NCBI GenBank assembly: GCA_028291545.1
Contig: JAQGHR010000052.1
Span: 62,001 to 126,000 of the forward strand
Direction: 5' to 3'
Origin: Planctomycetota bacterium
GTDB lineage: Bacteria; Planctomycetota; Planctomycetia; Isosphaerales; Isosphaeraceae
DNA: 64,000 nt
In this document: piece after piece, positions 27,101-36,344 of the stretch
How positions within the stretch are numbered: position 1 is the first letter of the stretch
How the letters are laid out: each line of letters begins with the position of its first letter
Translations under genes and position numbers: made by a program
Notes under the pieces: generated by a model
Database searches by the model: none
Seen by the model: only the letters and a program-made list of their open reading frames with translations
What the model was told of the DNA's origin: nothing

Positions 27101-27890
27101 ACTCCAGGAGCAGGCCCTCCCCGACCTCAAGGATTGGCACGAGGCGGTGGCCCGCTCGGCCGACATCCTGGGCCACGCCGTCCCGAAGCTCTTGAACGCC
27201 TCGAACCTGGCGGCCCTGTCCTCGAAGGTGGGCGAGACCGTCAAGGAGCACCGCCCGGAGTGCGACGGGCTTCCCGATCGCCTGCAACTCGTGCTCAGAG
27301 ACCTGGGCGTGCCCGAGGAGGAGGCCGGCAAGGCGGACCGGGTCAGGACGGCGAAGGCCGTGAAGGCGTTGCTCGCCTCCTGCGACGGCAAGGAGCCGAC
27401 GAAGCTGGTCGGGGCGATGGCCCAGGCCCGGCTGGAGACGAACGCCACGACGATGGGCCGCAGCCTGAAGTCGGCGAAGGAGACGATGGAGTGCCTGCGG
27501 ACGACGCCGTGGGAGGTCTTCTCCCTGGTCGCCCAGCTTGATGACCATCGGGCGGGCGATGCGTCGGAACTCGTCGGGGAGGTGGTCGCCTGGATCAAGG
27601 CCGACGAGCACGCCCTGGCGGGCGGATTGCCGTCCAGGCTCTCCCAGGCTCGGGAGCGGGCGAAGGGACTCCTGTCGAAACCGAAGCCCGTCGAGCTGAA
27701 GCCGCCCAGGCCCGAGCCGTCCACCCCCGGACCCGGCGTGAAGCCCTGGTCGCCCGTCGGTTCGGGGCGTGTGGAACGCCTGTCGCCGCAGGACTGGTCC
27801 ATGATCGCACAGGAACTCCTCCGAAAGATGGAAGGGCATCCCCGCTACCGGCTCACGGTCGAGTGGACGATCGAGGAGGAGCCGCAATGA
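24192..27890 (+). CDS. pglY: BREX type 2 ATPase PglY (BrxC-related)
   Basis: Protein of 1232 residues from the ATG at 24192; a GTG at 24186 overlapping the pglX stop (GTGA) is an equal alternative. Walker A HGSFGAGKSHF is near residues 70-80 and Walker B ILFLDEL near 262. The rest is a large alpha-helical region typical of PglY/BrxC/DUF499-like ATPases. It is an essential BREX component of unclear mechanism, thought to work with PglZ. The stop overlaps the pglZ start by ATGA. The C-terminal 130 residues contain a proline-rich linker (KPKPVELKPPRPEPSTPGPG) before a final short domain. Confidence 0.9.
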   Translation: MDKLISELLILPERVRKGDFVLNLSKGVTEPEKTLDEYVVTPQLLESFDDALGFIRSAVDATNSKACYLHGSFGAGKSHFMAVLHLMLQHVPAVRARDDLAKVCAKHGWVEEKKFLLVPYHMIGSRNMESAILGGYVDHVLEHHPDAPLPGVYLADDIFKNAVTYRQRLGDEKFFEDLNRGNQAAGGTGWGKLASGWNAARFEAALEAPPSSEDRTRLVGDLVQHIFPAFKGIAQGKDEAYVDLDVGLSVISAHAKSLGYDALILFLDELILWLATHSADVGFVQTEGNKLAKLVESRKSDRPAPIISFVARQRDLRDLIGENVTGAESLNFSDVLSHWEGRFHTITLEDRNLPVIANRRVLRPRDAACRAELEAAFEKTAQVRQEILEVLLTREADRAMFKLVYPFSPALIQALVAVSSALQRERTALKIMLQLLVNRRDTLRLGDVIPLGDLWDVVANGDEAFTDVMRVNFQNAKNLYQNKLRPMLEQQHQIDLEVDRERAADSDEIATRIKLFENDDRLLKSLLLAALVHGVEALKNMTCVRLAALNHGSIRSRIPGREHQVVAQKLRTWAGMIGEIRVGEEPTNPTVSIQLSGVDTEGIIEAGRVYDNPGNRQYKLRQMLFKSMGVPEQDEMYISHTFWWRGSKRSCDVLFTNVRSLPDESLRSSDDWKLIIDFPFDAEGHSPIEDLDRINKFREKNERHRTLAWLPSFFSPRTQAELGKLVIIERLLLGNNLDQYAQHLSLQDRQTARLLLQNQQSALSQRLIQAVEAAFAIRSEPTPGTLDAAYDMSESHFQSLYPTLVLQRPVGANLGEALEHLFDQALAHQFPKHPKFGQEIKPGKDLRQVLEVCQEAARTPDGRVFVEDKAVRQKLRNVCNPLELGQMSETHFKLENLWKNHFNRLLAASEQPHPTAADLRKWMDKPDERGLPREVQNLLILVYADQTNRSFVRYGGNYTPGLDDLPNELELQEQALPDLKDWHEAVARSADILGHAVPKLLNASNLAALSSKVGETVKEHRPECDGLPDRLQLVLRDLGVPEEEAGKADRVRTAKAVKALLASCDGKEPTKLVGAMAQARLETNATTMGRSLKSAKETMECLRTTPWEVFSLVAQLDDHRAGDASELVGEVVAWIKADEHALAGGLPSRLSQARERAKGLLSKPKPVELKPPRPEPSTPGPGVKPWSPVGSGRVERLSPQDWSMIAQELLRKMEGHPRYRLTVEWTIEEEPQ

Positions 27891-30577
27891 GCGTCGGGGC
27901 GCTCAGCACGCAGCAGTTGCGGTCGATCGTCGAGGAGAAGTGGGACCGTGACGACGGGGCCATCGCCGTCGGACTCCACGTCGCCGCCCCCTGGGCCGGG
28001 CCGCCCGAGGTGGAGTTCGATTTCGGCACCGCCAGGGTCGTGCGTGCCGACACGGTGTTCGGGGTCCGGCAGGCGTTGCGGGACGCCGAGAGGGACCGGG
28101 GGCGGGTCGTCGTGCTCACCCGCTTGCAGCAGGCGGACCTGGGTCACGATGTCGTCGCCCGCCTGGCCCGCAGCCGCCTGTTCGCCATCGACCACTGGGC
28201 GACGCTGTGCGCCCTGTTCAGGGCGAAGGAACTCGACCCGACCGCCTGCGACCCGGCCCTCGCCCAGGCCCTGATCGAGCACGCCCCGCCGGACGGCTAC
28301 CCGCCCGTCTCGGCCGGCATCCTCGACGGCGGGACGGTCTGGCGTGCGATCGGACGCCACGTCTTCGAGATGGGGGAGAGCGAGCCCGACCTCGTGTCGC
28401 TCCTGCTCTGGGCGACCACGAAGGCGGGCTCGGCACGCTACCTCGTCGCCTCCCCCGAACTCCGGGCCAGCCTGCGGCGTCGCCTCGTCGATTCCCTGGG
28501 CGACGCCGCCGACTCCATCCTGCGGTTCGTCGAGGGGGGCTCAGGGCCCGACGCCCTGGCCCTCGCCGCCGCCTGCGAGGTCGTCTTCGGGGACGGGACC
28601 GGACCGACGCTCGAAGCCGCCGCCGCCCGGATGGAGCAGTACCACGGCAACCGGCCGATCCCCCCGTCGATCGGGCGATGCCTGATGCGGGTCGCCACCG
28701 ACGCCGTCGCCGACCTCGACCGCAGGGACGACCCTCAAGCCGCCCACCGGCACCTCCAGCGTGCCGACGAATTGCTGCGCCAGTTCCTCTGCGAGGAGCA
28801 CGCCCACCGCAGCCGCCTGACCCCCCTCGGCTACGAGCAGCGGCTGGCCCGGTTCGGGGCCGGGATCGACTCGGCCGTCATCACGCCGACCGGGGACGCC
28901 ATCCGGGGGTGCGAGCGACTCCGGGCCGAGATCACCGAGCATCGGGTCGCCCGGCTCGGCAGGAGGCGTGAGCAGATCGCAAGGACCGAGATGGCCCTCC
29001 GCCTCGTGCGCTGGCTCGGCCATCCCTCCCACGACCCCACCTCGTTCCCCGAGTTCGCCCACTCCTACCGGCGGGAGTCGTCGTTCGTGGACTGGGCACG
29101 GGAGTCCGTGTGCCGGGGCGAGGAAGTCGCCGGGCTCTCGAAGGCGTACCAGTCCCTCGATCGGGCCGTCCTGGAGCGGAGGGAGCGGTTCAACCGGCTG
29201 TTCGCCGTGGCCCTGGCGGACTGGACCTCCGTCGGCTCCGAGGCCGCCGGGGTCTGGGGCGTCGAGGACGTGGCGGGCCGGGTCGTCGCCGGTGCCGTCG
29301 AGGCCGGGAACCGGGTGCTCCTGGTCGTCCTCGACGGCATGAGTTGGGCGATCTGCCACGAGCTTCTCGACGACATCCGGCACGAGCACTGGTCGGTCTC
29401 GACCCTGGACGAATCCGCCGAGCCCCCGAGGCCCGTCGTGGCCGCCATCCCCAGCGTCACGGGCGTCTCCCGAGCCAGCCTGCTGTCGGGGACGCCGACG
29501 GTCGGGGATGCCGCCGTCGAGGCCCGCAACTTCGAGGCGAACCCGCACCTGAAGGCGTGCTGCGACAAGAAGCACCCCCCGGTGCTGTTCCACAAAAAGG
29601 AGGTCACCGAGGGGGCACGGGGGGCCGTCGGCGACGAACTGTCCGGGGCGATCCTGTCGCCGACCCGGAAGGTCGTCGGGGTCGTCCTCAACGCCATCGA
29701 CGACCGGCTCGCCGGTGCCCAGCAGATCCGGGACGACTGGACGATCGGGCGCATCGGCCCCCTGGGACCGCTCCTGAAGCTGGCCCGTGACTCGGGGCGG
29801 GTCGTCATCCTCGCCAGCGACCACGGCCACGTCTGGCATCGCCCGGACGCACGCCACGTCTCGGCGGAGGGCGGGGGCAGGTGGCGTCCGACGGGCGGGG
29901 CGCTCGCCGAGGACGAGATCCTCCTGGCCGGCAACCGTGTCCGGGACGGGCTCGGCGGCCACTCGGTCGTCGTCCCCTGGTCGGAGCGGGTCCGCTACGG
30001 GCGGCCCCAGAACGGCTACCACGGCGGCGCCACCCCCCAGGAGATGCTCTGCCCGCTGGTGATCCTGGCCGATCAGAGTAGTGCGTACTCCGGGCTCTTC
30101 CCGTGCGAGTACCCCAGGCCGGACTGGTGGTCGTCGGCACCGACGAAGTCCGCCCCCATCGCCGAGGAGGCGACGATCGCCCGGCCAAGCCCCCCGAAGC
30201 GTCCCCCGACCCTGTTCGACAACATCCGTGACGATGCCGACGTGCCGAAGGCCGGGGCGGCGAAGGGCGACGGCTGGCTCAATCGCCTGTTCTCCTCCCA
30301 GGTCTACAAGGACCAGAAGGGACTCATCCGCCGCCACGCCCCGGAGGACGAGGTCGTGCGTCGGGCACTCGCCGTCCTGGAGGCCGGGGGCGGCCTCATG
30401 ACGCCCGCCGCCTTCTCCAACGCCGCCGCCATCCCCGCCGCCCGCCTGGACGGCCTCGTGGCACGCATCCAGCGGCTGCTCAACGTGGACGGGTACGAGA
30501 TCCTCGACCTGAACCGCAGCGAGAACAAGATCGAACTCAACGTGGCCAAGCTCCGACGGCAATTCGACCTGGGTTGA
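27887..30577 (+). CDS. pglZ: BREX type 2 alkaline-phosphatase-fold protein PglZ
   Basis: Protein of 896 residues; the ATG at 27887 overlaps the pglY TGA. The phosphatase-superfamily core shows VVLDGMSW near residue 480, a central SVTGVSRASLLSG, ASDHGHVWHRPD near 643 (metal-binding Asp-His) and YHGGATPQEM near 710. PglZ is the signature protein shared by all BREX types. The C-terminal portion (LNRLFSSQVYKDQ to the end) ends in a winged-helix-like segment. The next gene starts 3 bp after its stop. The large open frame on the opposite strand is a GC-driven shadow. Confidence 0.92.
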   Translation: MSVGALSTQQLRSIVEEKWDRDDGAIAVGLHVAAPWAGPPEVEFDFGTARVVRADTVFGVRQALRDAERDRGRVVVLTRLQQADLGHDVVARLARSRLFAIDHWATLCALFRAKELDPTACDPALAQALIEHAPPDGYPPVSAGILDGGTVWRAIGRHVFEMGESEPDLVSLLLWATTKAGSARYLVASPELRASLRRRLVDSLGDAADSILRFVEGGSGPDALALAAACEVVFGDGTGPTLEAAAARMEQYHGNRPIPPSIGRCLMRVATDAVADLDRRDDPQAAHRHLQRADELLRQFLCEEHAHRSRLTPLGYEQRLARFGAGIDSAVITPTGDAIRGCERLRAEITEHRVARLGRRREQIARTEMALRLVRWLGHPSHDPTSFPEFAHSYRRESSFVDWARESVCRGEEVAGLSKAYQSLDRAVLERRERFNRLFAVALADWTSVGSEAAGVWGVEDVAGRVVAGAVEAGNRVLLVVLDGMSWAICHELLDDIRHEHWSVSTLDESAEPPRPVVAAIPSVTGVSRASLLSGTPTVGDAAVEARNFEANPHLKACCDKKHPPVLFHKKEVTEGARGAVGDELSGAILSPTRKVVGVVLNAIDDRLAGAQQIRDDWTIGRIGPLGPLLKLARDSGRVVILASDHGHVWHRPDARHVSAEGGGRWRPTGGALAEDEILLAGNRVRDGLGGHSVVVPWSERVRYGRPQNGYHGGATPQEMLCPLVILADQSSAYSGLFPCEYPRPDWWSSAPTKSAPIAEEATIARPSPPKRPPTLFDNIRDDADVPKAGAAKGDGWLNRLFSSQVYKDQKGLIRRHAPEDEVVRRALAVLEAGGGLMTPAAFSNAAAIPAARLDGLVARIQRLLNVDGYEILDLNRSENKIELNVAKLRRQFDLG

Positions 30578-30580
30578 ACG

Positions 30581-31897
30581 ATGGAAATCAGCCGGGAACG
30601 ACGCAGGGAGATCATCAACGCCCTCCGCCGGGGGACCGTCCCGCAGCGGGGGCTCGACTTCCTGTCCGTCGGCCTGGGCCAATTCGACGCCGTCGTCGCC
30701 GGGGAACTCGGGGAGGTGGCGCAGGGCGGCTCGTCGTTCAAGGCGGTCCGGGGCGACTACGGATGCGGCAAGACGTTCTTCGGACGCTGGGTGCAGGAGT
30801 GCGCCAAGAAGAAGGGCTTCGCCACCGCCGAGGTCCAGATCTCCGAGGCCGAGACGCCGCTTCACCGCCTGGAGACGGTCTACCGGCGTGCGATGGAGGG
30901 GCTGTCCACGTCCGAATGCTTCCTGGGTGCGTTCCGCTCCGTCCTCGACGGGTGGTTTTACGGCCTGGAGGAGGACGTGCTGGCCGAGGGCGACATCGCC
31001 CCGGACGACCAGGGGGCGTTGCAGCGGAGGGCGGACGACCTGCTCGAACGGCGGCTCGTGGAGGTCACCCGTGCCACGCCCCAGTTCGCCGCCGCCCTGC
31101 GGGCCTACCGGGCGGCCCAGCGGAGGGACGACCACGCCACGGCCGAGGGGCTGGCCGGGTGGCTCGCCGGGCAGCCGCACGTCGCCGCACCGATCAAGCG
31201 GGTCGCCGGGATCAAGGGGGACGTGGACCACTTCGCCGCCCTCAGCTTCCTCCGGGGGCTGCTCCTGATCCTCAAGGACTCGGGCTTCTCGGGGCTTGTG
31301 CTCGTCCTCGACGAGATCGAGACCCTCCAGCGGGTCCGGGGCGACGTGCGGGAGAAGGGCCTGAACGCCCTGCGGCAACTGATCGACGACATCGACGGCG
31401 GGCGGTTCCCCGGCCTCTACCTGCTCGTCACCGGCACGCCGGCCTTCTTCGACGGGCCGCAGGGCATCCAGCGGCTGGAGCCCCTGGCGCAGCGGCTGCA
31501 CGTGGACTTCCGCACCGACGCCCGGTTCGACAACCCCCGAGCCGTGCAACTCCGGCTGTCCCCCTTCGACCACGAACGCCTGGTCGAGGTGGGGACGAAG
31601 GTGCGTGACCTCTACACGTCCGACTGTTCATCACCGGAGCGGGTGCGGCGGCTGGCGACCGACGCCCTGGTGGCGGGCCTCGCACGGGGCGTGGCGGGGA
31701 AGCTGGGCGGCAAGGTCGGCGTCGCCCCACGGCTATTCCTCAAGAAGCTCGTCGCCGACGTGCTGGACCGGATCGACCAGTTCGAGGACTTCGACCCCGG
31801 ACAGCACTACCGCCTGACGCTGACGGTCGCCGAGATGACGGCCACCGAGCGGGAGGCCCAGGCGACCGGCGTGGACGACATCGAGCTTGACCTGTGA
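30581..31897 (+). CDS. brxD: BREX-associated ATPase BrxD
   Basis: Protein of 438 residues. It has Walker A GDYGCGKTFF near residue 56, Walker B LVLDEIETL near 241 and a sensor-like LVTGTPAFFDG, in the pattern of the BrxD family (also called DUF2791-type ATP-binding proteins) found with BREX types 2 and 3. It starts MEISRERRREIINALRRG, a sequence start typical of the family. The stop overlaps brxHI by GTGA. It probably acts together with the helicase encoded next. Confidence 0.88.
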   Translation: MEISRERRREIINALRRGTVPQRGLDFLSVGLGQFDAVVAGELGEVAQGGSSFKAVRGDYGCGKTFFGRWVQECAKKKGFATAEVQISEAETPLHRLETVYRRAMEGLSTSECFLGAFRSVLDGWFYGLEEDVLAEGDIAPDDQGALQRRADDLLERRLVEVTRATPQFAAALRAYRAAQRRDDHATAEGLAGWLAGQPHVAAPIKRVAGIKGDVDHFAALSFLRGLLLILKDSGFSGLVLVLDEIETLQRVRGDVREKGLNALRQLIDDIDGGRFPGLYLLVTGTPAFFDGPQGIQRLEPLAQRLHVDFRTDARFDNPRAVQLRLSPFDHERLVEVGTKVRDLYTSDCSSPERVRRLATDALVAGLARGVAGKLGGKVGVAPRLFLKKLVADVLDRIDQFEDFDPGQHYRLTLTVAEMTATEREAQATGVDDIELDL

Positions 31898-33984
31898 GCG
31901 CCTTCGACCGGCTGCACCCGGCCCTCCGGCACCACGTCGTCAATTCCCTGGGATGGGGCGAACTGAGACCCGTCCAGGATCTGGCCATCGACGCCTACCT
32001 CGACGGTGCTAACCTCGTCGTCCTGGCACCGACGGCGGGCGGGAAGACGGAGGCGGCGTTCTTCCCGATCCTCTCCGCCATGCTGACCGAGGCGTGGGCC
32101 GGGCTGAGCGTCCTGTACGTCAGCCCGATCCGTGCGCTGCTGAACAACCAGCAGGACCGCCTGGGACGCTACTTCGGCCTGGTGGGGAGGCGGGCCGCCC
32201 GCTGGCATGGCGACACCCCGCAGGGCGAGAAGAAGCGGACCGTCGCAGATGCCCCCGACTGCCTGCTGACCACCCCCGAGTCGCTGGAGGTGATCCTGAC
32301 CTCCGCCCGGATCGACCACCGGCAGTTCTTCCAGAACGTCCGGGCCGTCGTCATCGACGAGTTGCACGCCTTCGCAGGCGACGACCGGGGCTGGCACCTG
32401 CTGTCGGTCCTGTCCCGCATCGGGAAGCTCGCAGGCCGGGACATCCAGCGGGTCGGGCTGTCGGCGACGGTGGGCAACCCCCCGGAGATGCTGGAGTGGC
32501 TCTCGTGCGACTCGAAGCGTGAGAAGCGGGTCATCCGGCCGCCGTCCGGCGAGCGGAGAGAACCCGAGGTGCAGGTCGATTTCGTGGGGTCGCTCGCCAA
32601 TGCGGCCAGGGTCGTCGGGCTGCTGCACGGGGGCGAGAAGCGGCTGGTCTTCTGCGACAGCCGATCCAGGGTCGAGCAACTCGCCCTCCTCCTGAGAGAG
32701 CAGGAGGTCGTGACATTCATCTCCCACAGTTCCCTCGGTGCCGAGGAGCGTCGGCTTGCGGAGCAGGCGTTCGCCCAGCGGCAGGACTGCGTGATCGTGG
32801 CGACGAGTTCCCTGGAGCTTGGCATCGACGTGGGCGACCTCGATCGGGTGATCCAGATCGACGCCCCGGCGACGGTCTCGTCGTTCCTCCAGCGGATGGG
32901 CCGAACCGGGAGGCGGGAAGGGGCGGTCACGAACTGCCTCTTCCTGGCCACGAGCGACGAATCCCTCCTCCGGGCCGCCGCCCTGGTCCGGCTGCGCAGC
33001 CGGGGGTTCGTGGAGCCCGTGGTGCCCCCGCCGAAGCCCTACCACATCCTGGCCCAGCAGTTGATGGCCCTGAGCCTGCAAGAGCGTGGGGTCGGTCGCA
33101 GCGAATGGTTCGGGTGGGTCGAGGCGGTCCCCGCCTTCAACCGGATGGACGAGCGGAGCCGGTCGGCGATCGTGGACTCGATGATCGCCTCCGGGATCCT
33201 CTGGAGCGATGGCGGCATCCTCTCGTTCGCACCCGAGGGGGAGGCGAAGTACGGGCGGAAGAACTTCATGGAACTGCTGTCCGTGTTCACGTCGCCGCCG
33301 TTGTTCCGGGTGCTGTTCGGGAGGAAGGAGCTTGGGTTCGTCCACGAGTCCACCTTCTTCAACCGGGATGACGGCCCGGCGGTCCTCCTGCTGGCCGGGA
33401 GGCCCTGGCGGACGACCCATCTGGATTGGCGGCGGCGGGTCGCCCACGTCGAGCCCACCGACCTGAAGGGGAAATCACGATGGATCGGAGAGGGGCAGTT
33501 GCTGGGCCAAGCGGTGTGCCTGGCGATCCGAGACATCCTGGCGGGCGACGAAATCGAACCGTCCTGGTCACGGCGTGCGAGCGGCCGGATCGCCGAACTC
33601 CGTGATGAGTTTCCCTGGGTCCGGGACGACTCAACGGCGATCGTGAGCGACCCGAAGGGACAGGTGCGATGGTGGACGTTCGCCGGGGGCGTGGCGAACC
33701 GGCTCCTCGCCCATCACCTGAAGGGTCATGCGGAGGCTGTGTCCGACAACCTCTCGATCACGATCGAAGGAGGAGTGTCGATCGAGGCACTCCATGAGCA
33801 CCTAGCGTCGCTCACTGCCGATGAGATCAAGACCGAGCCCGACAGCAAGGCCATCGACGACCTCAAGTTCTCCGAGGCGTTGCCCAGGGCCCTGGCGGAG
33901 GATGTCTTCTGCGCCCGGTTCAACGACGACGAGGCGATCCGACGTGCCCTTTCGGAACCGATCCGACTTGTCTGCGAACAATGA
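31894..33984 (+). CDS. brxHI: BREX-associated DEAD/DEAH helicase BrxHI
   Basis: Protein of 696 residues beginning at a GTG overlapping the brxD stop. Superfamily 2 motifs: Walker A APTAGGKTEA near residue 44, TTPESLEV, the DELH box (VIDELHAF) near 152, LSATVGN, and the C-terminal helicase motif QRMGRTGRREG. It resembles Lhr-like helicases, as does the BrxHI family that accompanies BrxD in BREX type 2. It is the last gene of the operon; a 125-bp spacer follows before the next gene. Confidence 0.9.
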   Translation: MSAFDRLHPALRHHVVNSLGWGELRPVQDLAIDAYLDGANLVVLAPTAGGKTEAAFFPILSAMLTEAWAGLSVLYVSPIRALLNNQQDRLGRYFGLVGRRAARWHGDTPQGEKKRTVADAPDCLLTTPESLEVILTSARIDHRQFFQNVRAVVIDELHAFAGDDRGWHLLSVLSRIGKLAGRDIQRVGLSATVGNPPEMLEWLSCDSKREKRVIRPPSGERREPEVQVDFVGSLANAARVVGLLHGGEKRLVFCDSRSRVEQLALLLREQEVVTFISHSSLGAEERRLAEQAFAQRQDCVIVATSSLELGIDVGDLDRVIQIDAPATVSSFLQRMGRTGRREGAVTNCLFLATSDESLLRAAALVRLRSRGFVEPVVPPPKPYHILAQQLMALSLQERGVGRSEWFGWVEAVPAFNRMDERSRSAIVDSMIASGILWSDGGILSFAPEGEAKYGRKNFMELLSVFTSPPLFRVLFGRKELGFVHESTFFNRDDGPAVLLLAGRPWRTTHLDWRRRVAHVEPTDLKGKSRWIGEGQLLGQAVCLAIRDILAGDEIEPSWSRRASGRIAELRDEFPWVRDDSTAIVSDPKGQVRWWTFAGGVANRLLAHHLKGHAEAVSDNLSITIEGGVSIEALHEHLASLTADEIKTEPDSKAIDDLKFSEALPRALAEDVFCARFNDDEAIRRALSEPIRLVCEQ

Positions 33985-34109
33985 GTAGCGGCTCACCGAT
34001 CAACCGAGTCGCCCCGGCAGCATGAACTCACTGCGAGCAGTATTACCGATCTTCGGTATCATCTGGCTCTGTGACGATAGTCTGGAGAACGCCGAGGAGG
34101 TCGCTGCCG

Positions 34110-34886
34110 ATGGCCGAACTTATTCTGAAGCCCGCCACCCCGACGACCCGGTTCGGCTGCTACAGTGAGCGGGGATTGATGTCGTACTTCATGTTCGTCG
34201 CTCTGCCGACTCATGTCGGCGACTTCCTGGCCGACCTCAGATTCCCGGAAGGCGTCGCCAACCCCTTCGAGCATGAGCGGGCGACCCACCCTCAATCCAC
34301 AATCTTCAGCGAACTTAATTTCGGGAGCGAAGGGTTCGGCTGCCCTGACGGGGCAGTGTTCGTCGAGGGCCCCGACCCGTCAATGGTATTTCTCGAAACC
34401 AAGCTGAACGAGTCCTACGAGGCGAGTTGTCGTAAGTCGGACTACAACTCTACCATCCAAGGTCAGCTAGAACTCCGATGGCGCTTGACCGAGTTGCATC
34501 GGTCCAGGCGCCATCGTGTCCACGGAGGCACGACATATATCCAGGAAACCGCCGATTTCAGGGCGGTTTACGAGGAGGGCGATGCCGCCTTCTACAGACA
34601 TGAAAGCCGTCAGGACGAGGCGTGGCGAGGTTCTTGGCGGCGGTTGAGGATCCTCGACGGTGTGAAGGCGTTCCTCGACCTCCTGGCGCTCTGCGAGCAA
34701 AGGGTTTACTTCTGCGCCATCACGAAGGACGAGCGCAACCCGTTCGATGTCATAAGCTCAAGCCTGCGGCCTCGGTGCGGTAACGGCGATTGGGAGGATT
34801 CTCGACGACAATTCTGCTGGCTCCCAGTAGGACGCATTCTGGGTGCGACACCGGGTTCGGCAGAACGACTCAGCGCAGGCGGCTGA
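34110..34886 (+). CDS. Putative PD-(D/E)XK-fold nuclease-like protein
   Basis: Protein of 258 residues starting MAELILKPATPTTRFGCY. The series CPDGAVFVE, MVFLETKLN, and STIQGQLELRW reads as the Asp, Glu-x-Lys and Gln elements of the PD-(D/E)XK nuclease core, at about residues 82-135. Such small nucleases are common in defence islands. It begins 125 bp after the BREX operon, on the same strand, so it could be a cargo effector. The fold is a motif-based inference; a non-nuclease is possible. Confidence 0.5.
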   Translation: MAELILKPATPTTRFGCYSERGLMSYFMFVALPTHVGDFLADLRFPEGVANPFEHERATHPQSTIFSELNFGSEGFGCPDGAVFVEGPDPSMVFLETKLNESYEASCRKSDYNSTIQGQLELRWRLTELHRSRRHRVHGGTTYIQETADFRAVYEEGDAAFYRHESRQDEAWRGSWRRLRILDGVKAFLDLLALCEQRVYFCAITKDERNPFDVISSSLRPRCGNGDWEDSRRQFCWLPVGRILGATPGSAERLSAGG

Positions 34887-34943
34887 GACATCGCATTCGC
34901 TGTACAGAGGACATGAGATCCCTACGACGGGTGGAGGTGGAAA

Positions 34944-36179
34944 GTGGACTGGCTCTATCGGTTCACCATGAACAACCAGTACCCTGACCCGCTGGAGGAG
35001 ATCGACGCACTCTGCATGCTAGATTCGGAAGGCGAGCCGACGTTCCTGCTGCTCGCCGATCGTCAGTCTCCGCCACTTTCGGGCTCATCGTGCGGTGAGG
35101 TCGTTGGGCTCTGTACGTCGCAAGGTGGTCAACTAGTCCTGCACGGGACGGCCTTGGTGGCCGGAGAGTGTCTACGAGGCGACACGCCCCTGAGCGTGCG
35201 ACCCATCTACGGCGGTTTGGCCGGGCGGGTGTTCTGCCCCTTGAAGGACGTGGACCGTCTGCCCAGCGATGGCCTGCCCGCATCCATCCTGAGCCACACC
35301 GAGCAGAAAACCTTCTTGAAGGGACAGTCGTTCGTCAAGCGGCTTGGAAGTGGCGCTCCGTCCATCCGGCGTCCCGCTACCGCTTCCCTCGGCGGTGCGA
35401 CTGCTCCTTTGACCACGGTGACTTTTCCGACCTTGGTCTTCCCGCACAAGCTCCCGGCCTTCACCGTCGTCGGTCTGGACCCCACGGCGGGGACGTGGGA
35501 ATCCAAGATGACGGTCGGGCCGAAGGAGATGCCGTCCTTCGCCCTACGGTGGGAAGGCGACTGCTTCAGGCCGGAAGGCGACCCGCTGGCGTGGCATCTG
35601 AAGAACGAGGGATTCCGTTGCGAGGCGATCCGTCGGGAATCCGTTCTAACCTGCCTCGACGGCCCGTGCGGGACCAACGGTCCCAGGCTGCTGGCGGACC
35701 TTTCGGGCTGGGATGCAAACGGCTCGACGGGAACCCGAGGCGGCGAACTTCTGCTGTCCCGCCAGGGAGTCAACCTGTTCTGGACGACTCAGAATACGGT
35801 CATGAAGTTCGACGGGGCGAGTCGGTGGATCGCCCGGTCGCTGGTCCTATTTTCGGAAGACTCGAACCAACGGAAGATCGAGACGCATCCCCACGGGGCT
35901 TTCACATTTCTGTGGCAGCTATTCGGCGGCCGGGGGGCGCTCCCCAAGAAGTCGAAATCCTCTGGGCGGCGGGTACGGCTCGCCATCCTGCGGTCATTCA
36001 TCACAGGACTTTCCGACAGCATGGTCCCGAACCACGATGCCCTCGACGCCGCTTGCGCCGCACTTGTCGCCGGATTGCACCACCTGGGTCTCACGATTCC
36101 CTTCGGCAACACCAGCGATGGCGGAGAGCTATGGATGCCGGACCGAACGAGACTGGCGGCCTTCATGTCCTTTCTCTGA
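34944..36179 (+). CDS. DUF429 (RNase H-fold) protein with N-terminal extension
   Basis: Protein of 411 residues from the GTG at 34944, preceded by GGAGG about 8 bases upstream; an ATG 8 codons on is an alternative. The first 165 residues are an unrecognised beta-rich extension. The rest follows the DUF429 pattern: VVGLDPTAGTW, CLDGPCG, IETHPHGAFTFL, and NHDALDAACAALVAGL, the conserved acidic residues of a predicted RNase H-like nuclease. It lies 58 bp downstream of the nuclease-like gene, in the same orientation. A second DUF429 gene is at 37604-38704. Confidence 0.6.
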   Translation: MDWLYRFTMNNQYPDPLEEIDALCMLDSEGEPTFLLLADRQSPPLSGSSCGEVVGLCTSQGGQLVLHGTALVAGECLRGDTPLSVRPIYGGLAGRVFCPLKDVDRLPSDGLPASILSHTEQKTFLKGQSFVKRLGSGAPSIRRPATASLGGATAPLTTVTFPTLVFPHKLPAFTVVGLDPTAGTWESKMTVGPKEMPSFALRWEGDCFRPEGDPLAWHLKNEGFRCEAIRRESVLTCLDGPCGTNGPRLLADLSGWDANGSTGTRGGELLLSRQGVNLFWTTQNTVMKFDGASRWIARSLVLFSEDSNQRKIETHPHGAFTFLWQLFGGRGALPKKSKSSGRRVRLAILRSFITGLSDSMVPNHDALDAACAALVAGLHHLGLTIPFGNTSDGGELWMPDRTRLAAFMSFL

Positions 36180-36344
36180 GTCCGTTCCGCTCATGCGTGA
36201 ACGCTCCCTAGAAGAGAGGCCGTTCTTCGATCGACTCAACGCCCGCATCGACTCTCGGGATGATGAACGCCTGGTCCAATTAGTCAAAAATCTGGGATGA
36301 TGCCCTGATAGGGGATCGCCGAAGCTCGTGGGTGGTCTAGGCAG

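Noticed and set aside
28541..31573. A 1010-residue open frame on the minus strand across pglZ and brxD
   Set aside because: It is a frame shadow of the high-GC genes on the plus strand; composition is Gly/Arg/Pro/Val-rich, and it has no recognisable motif.
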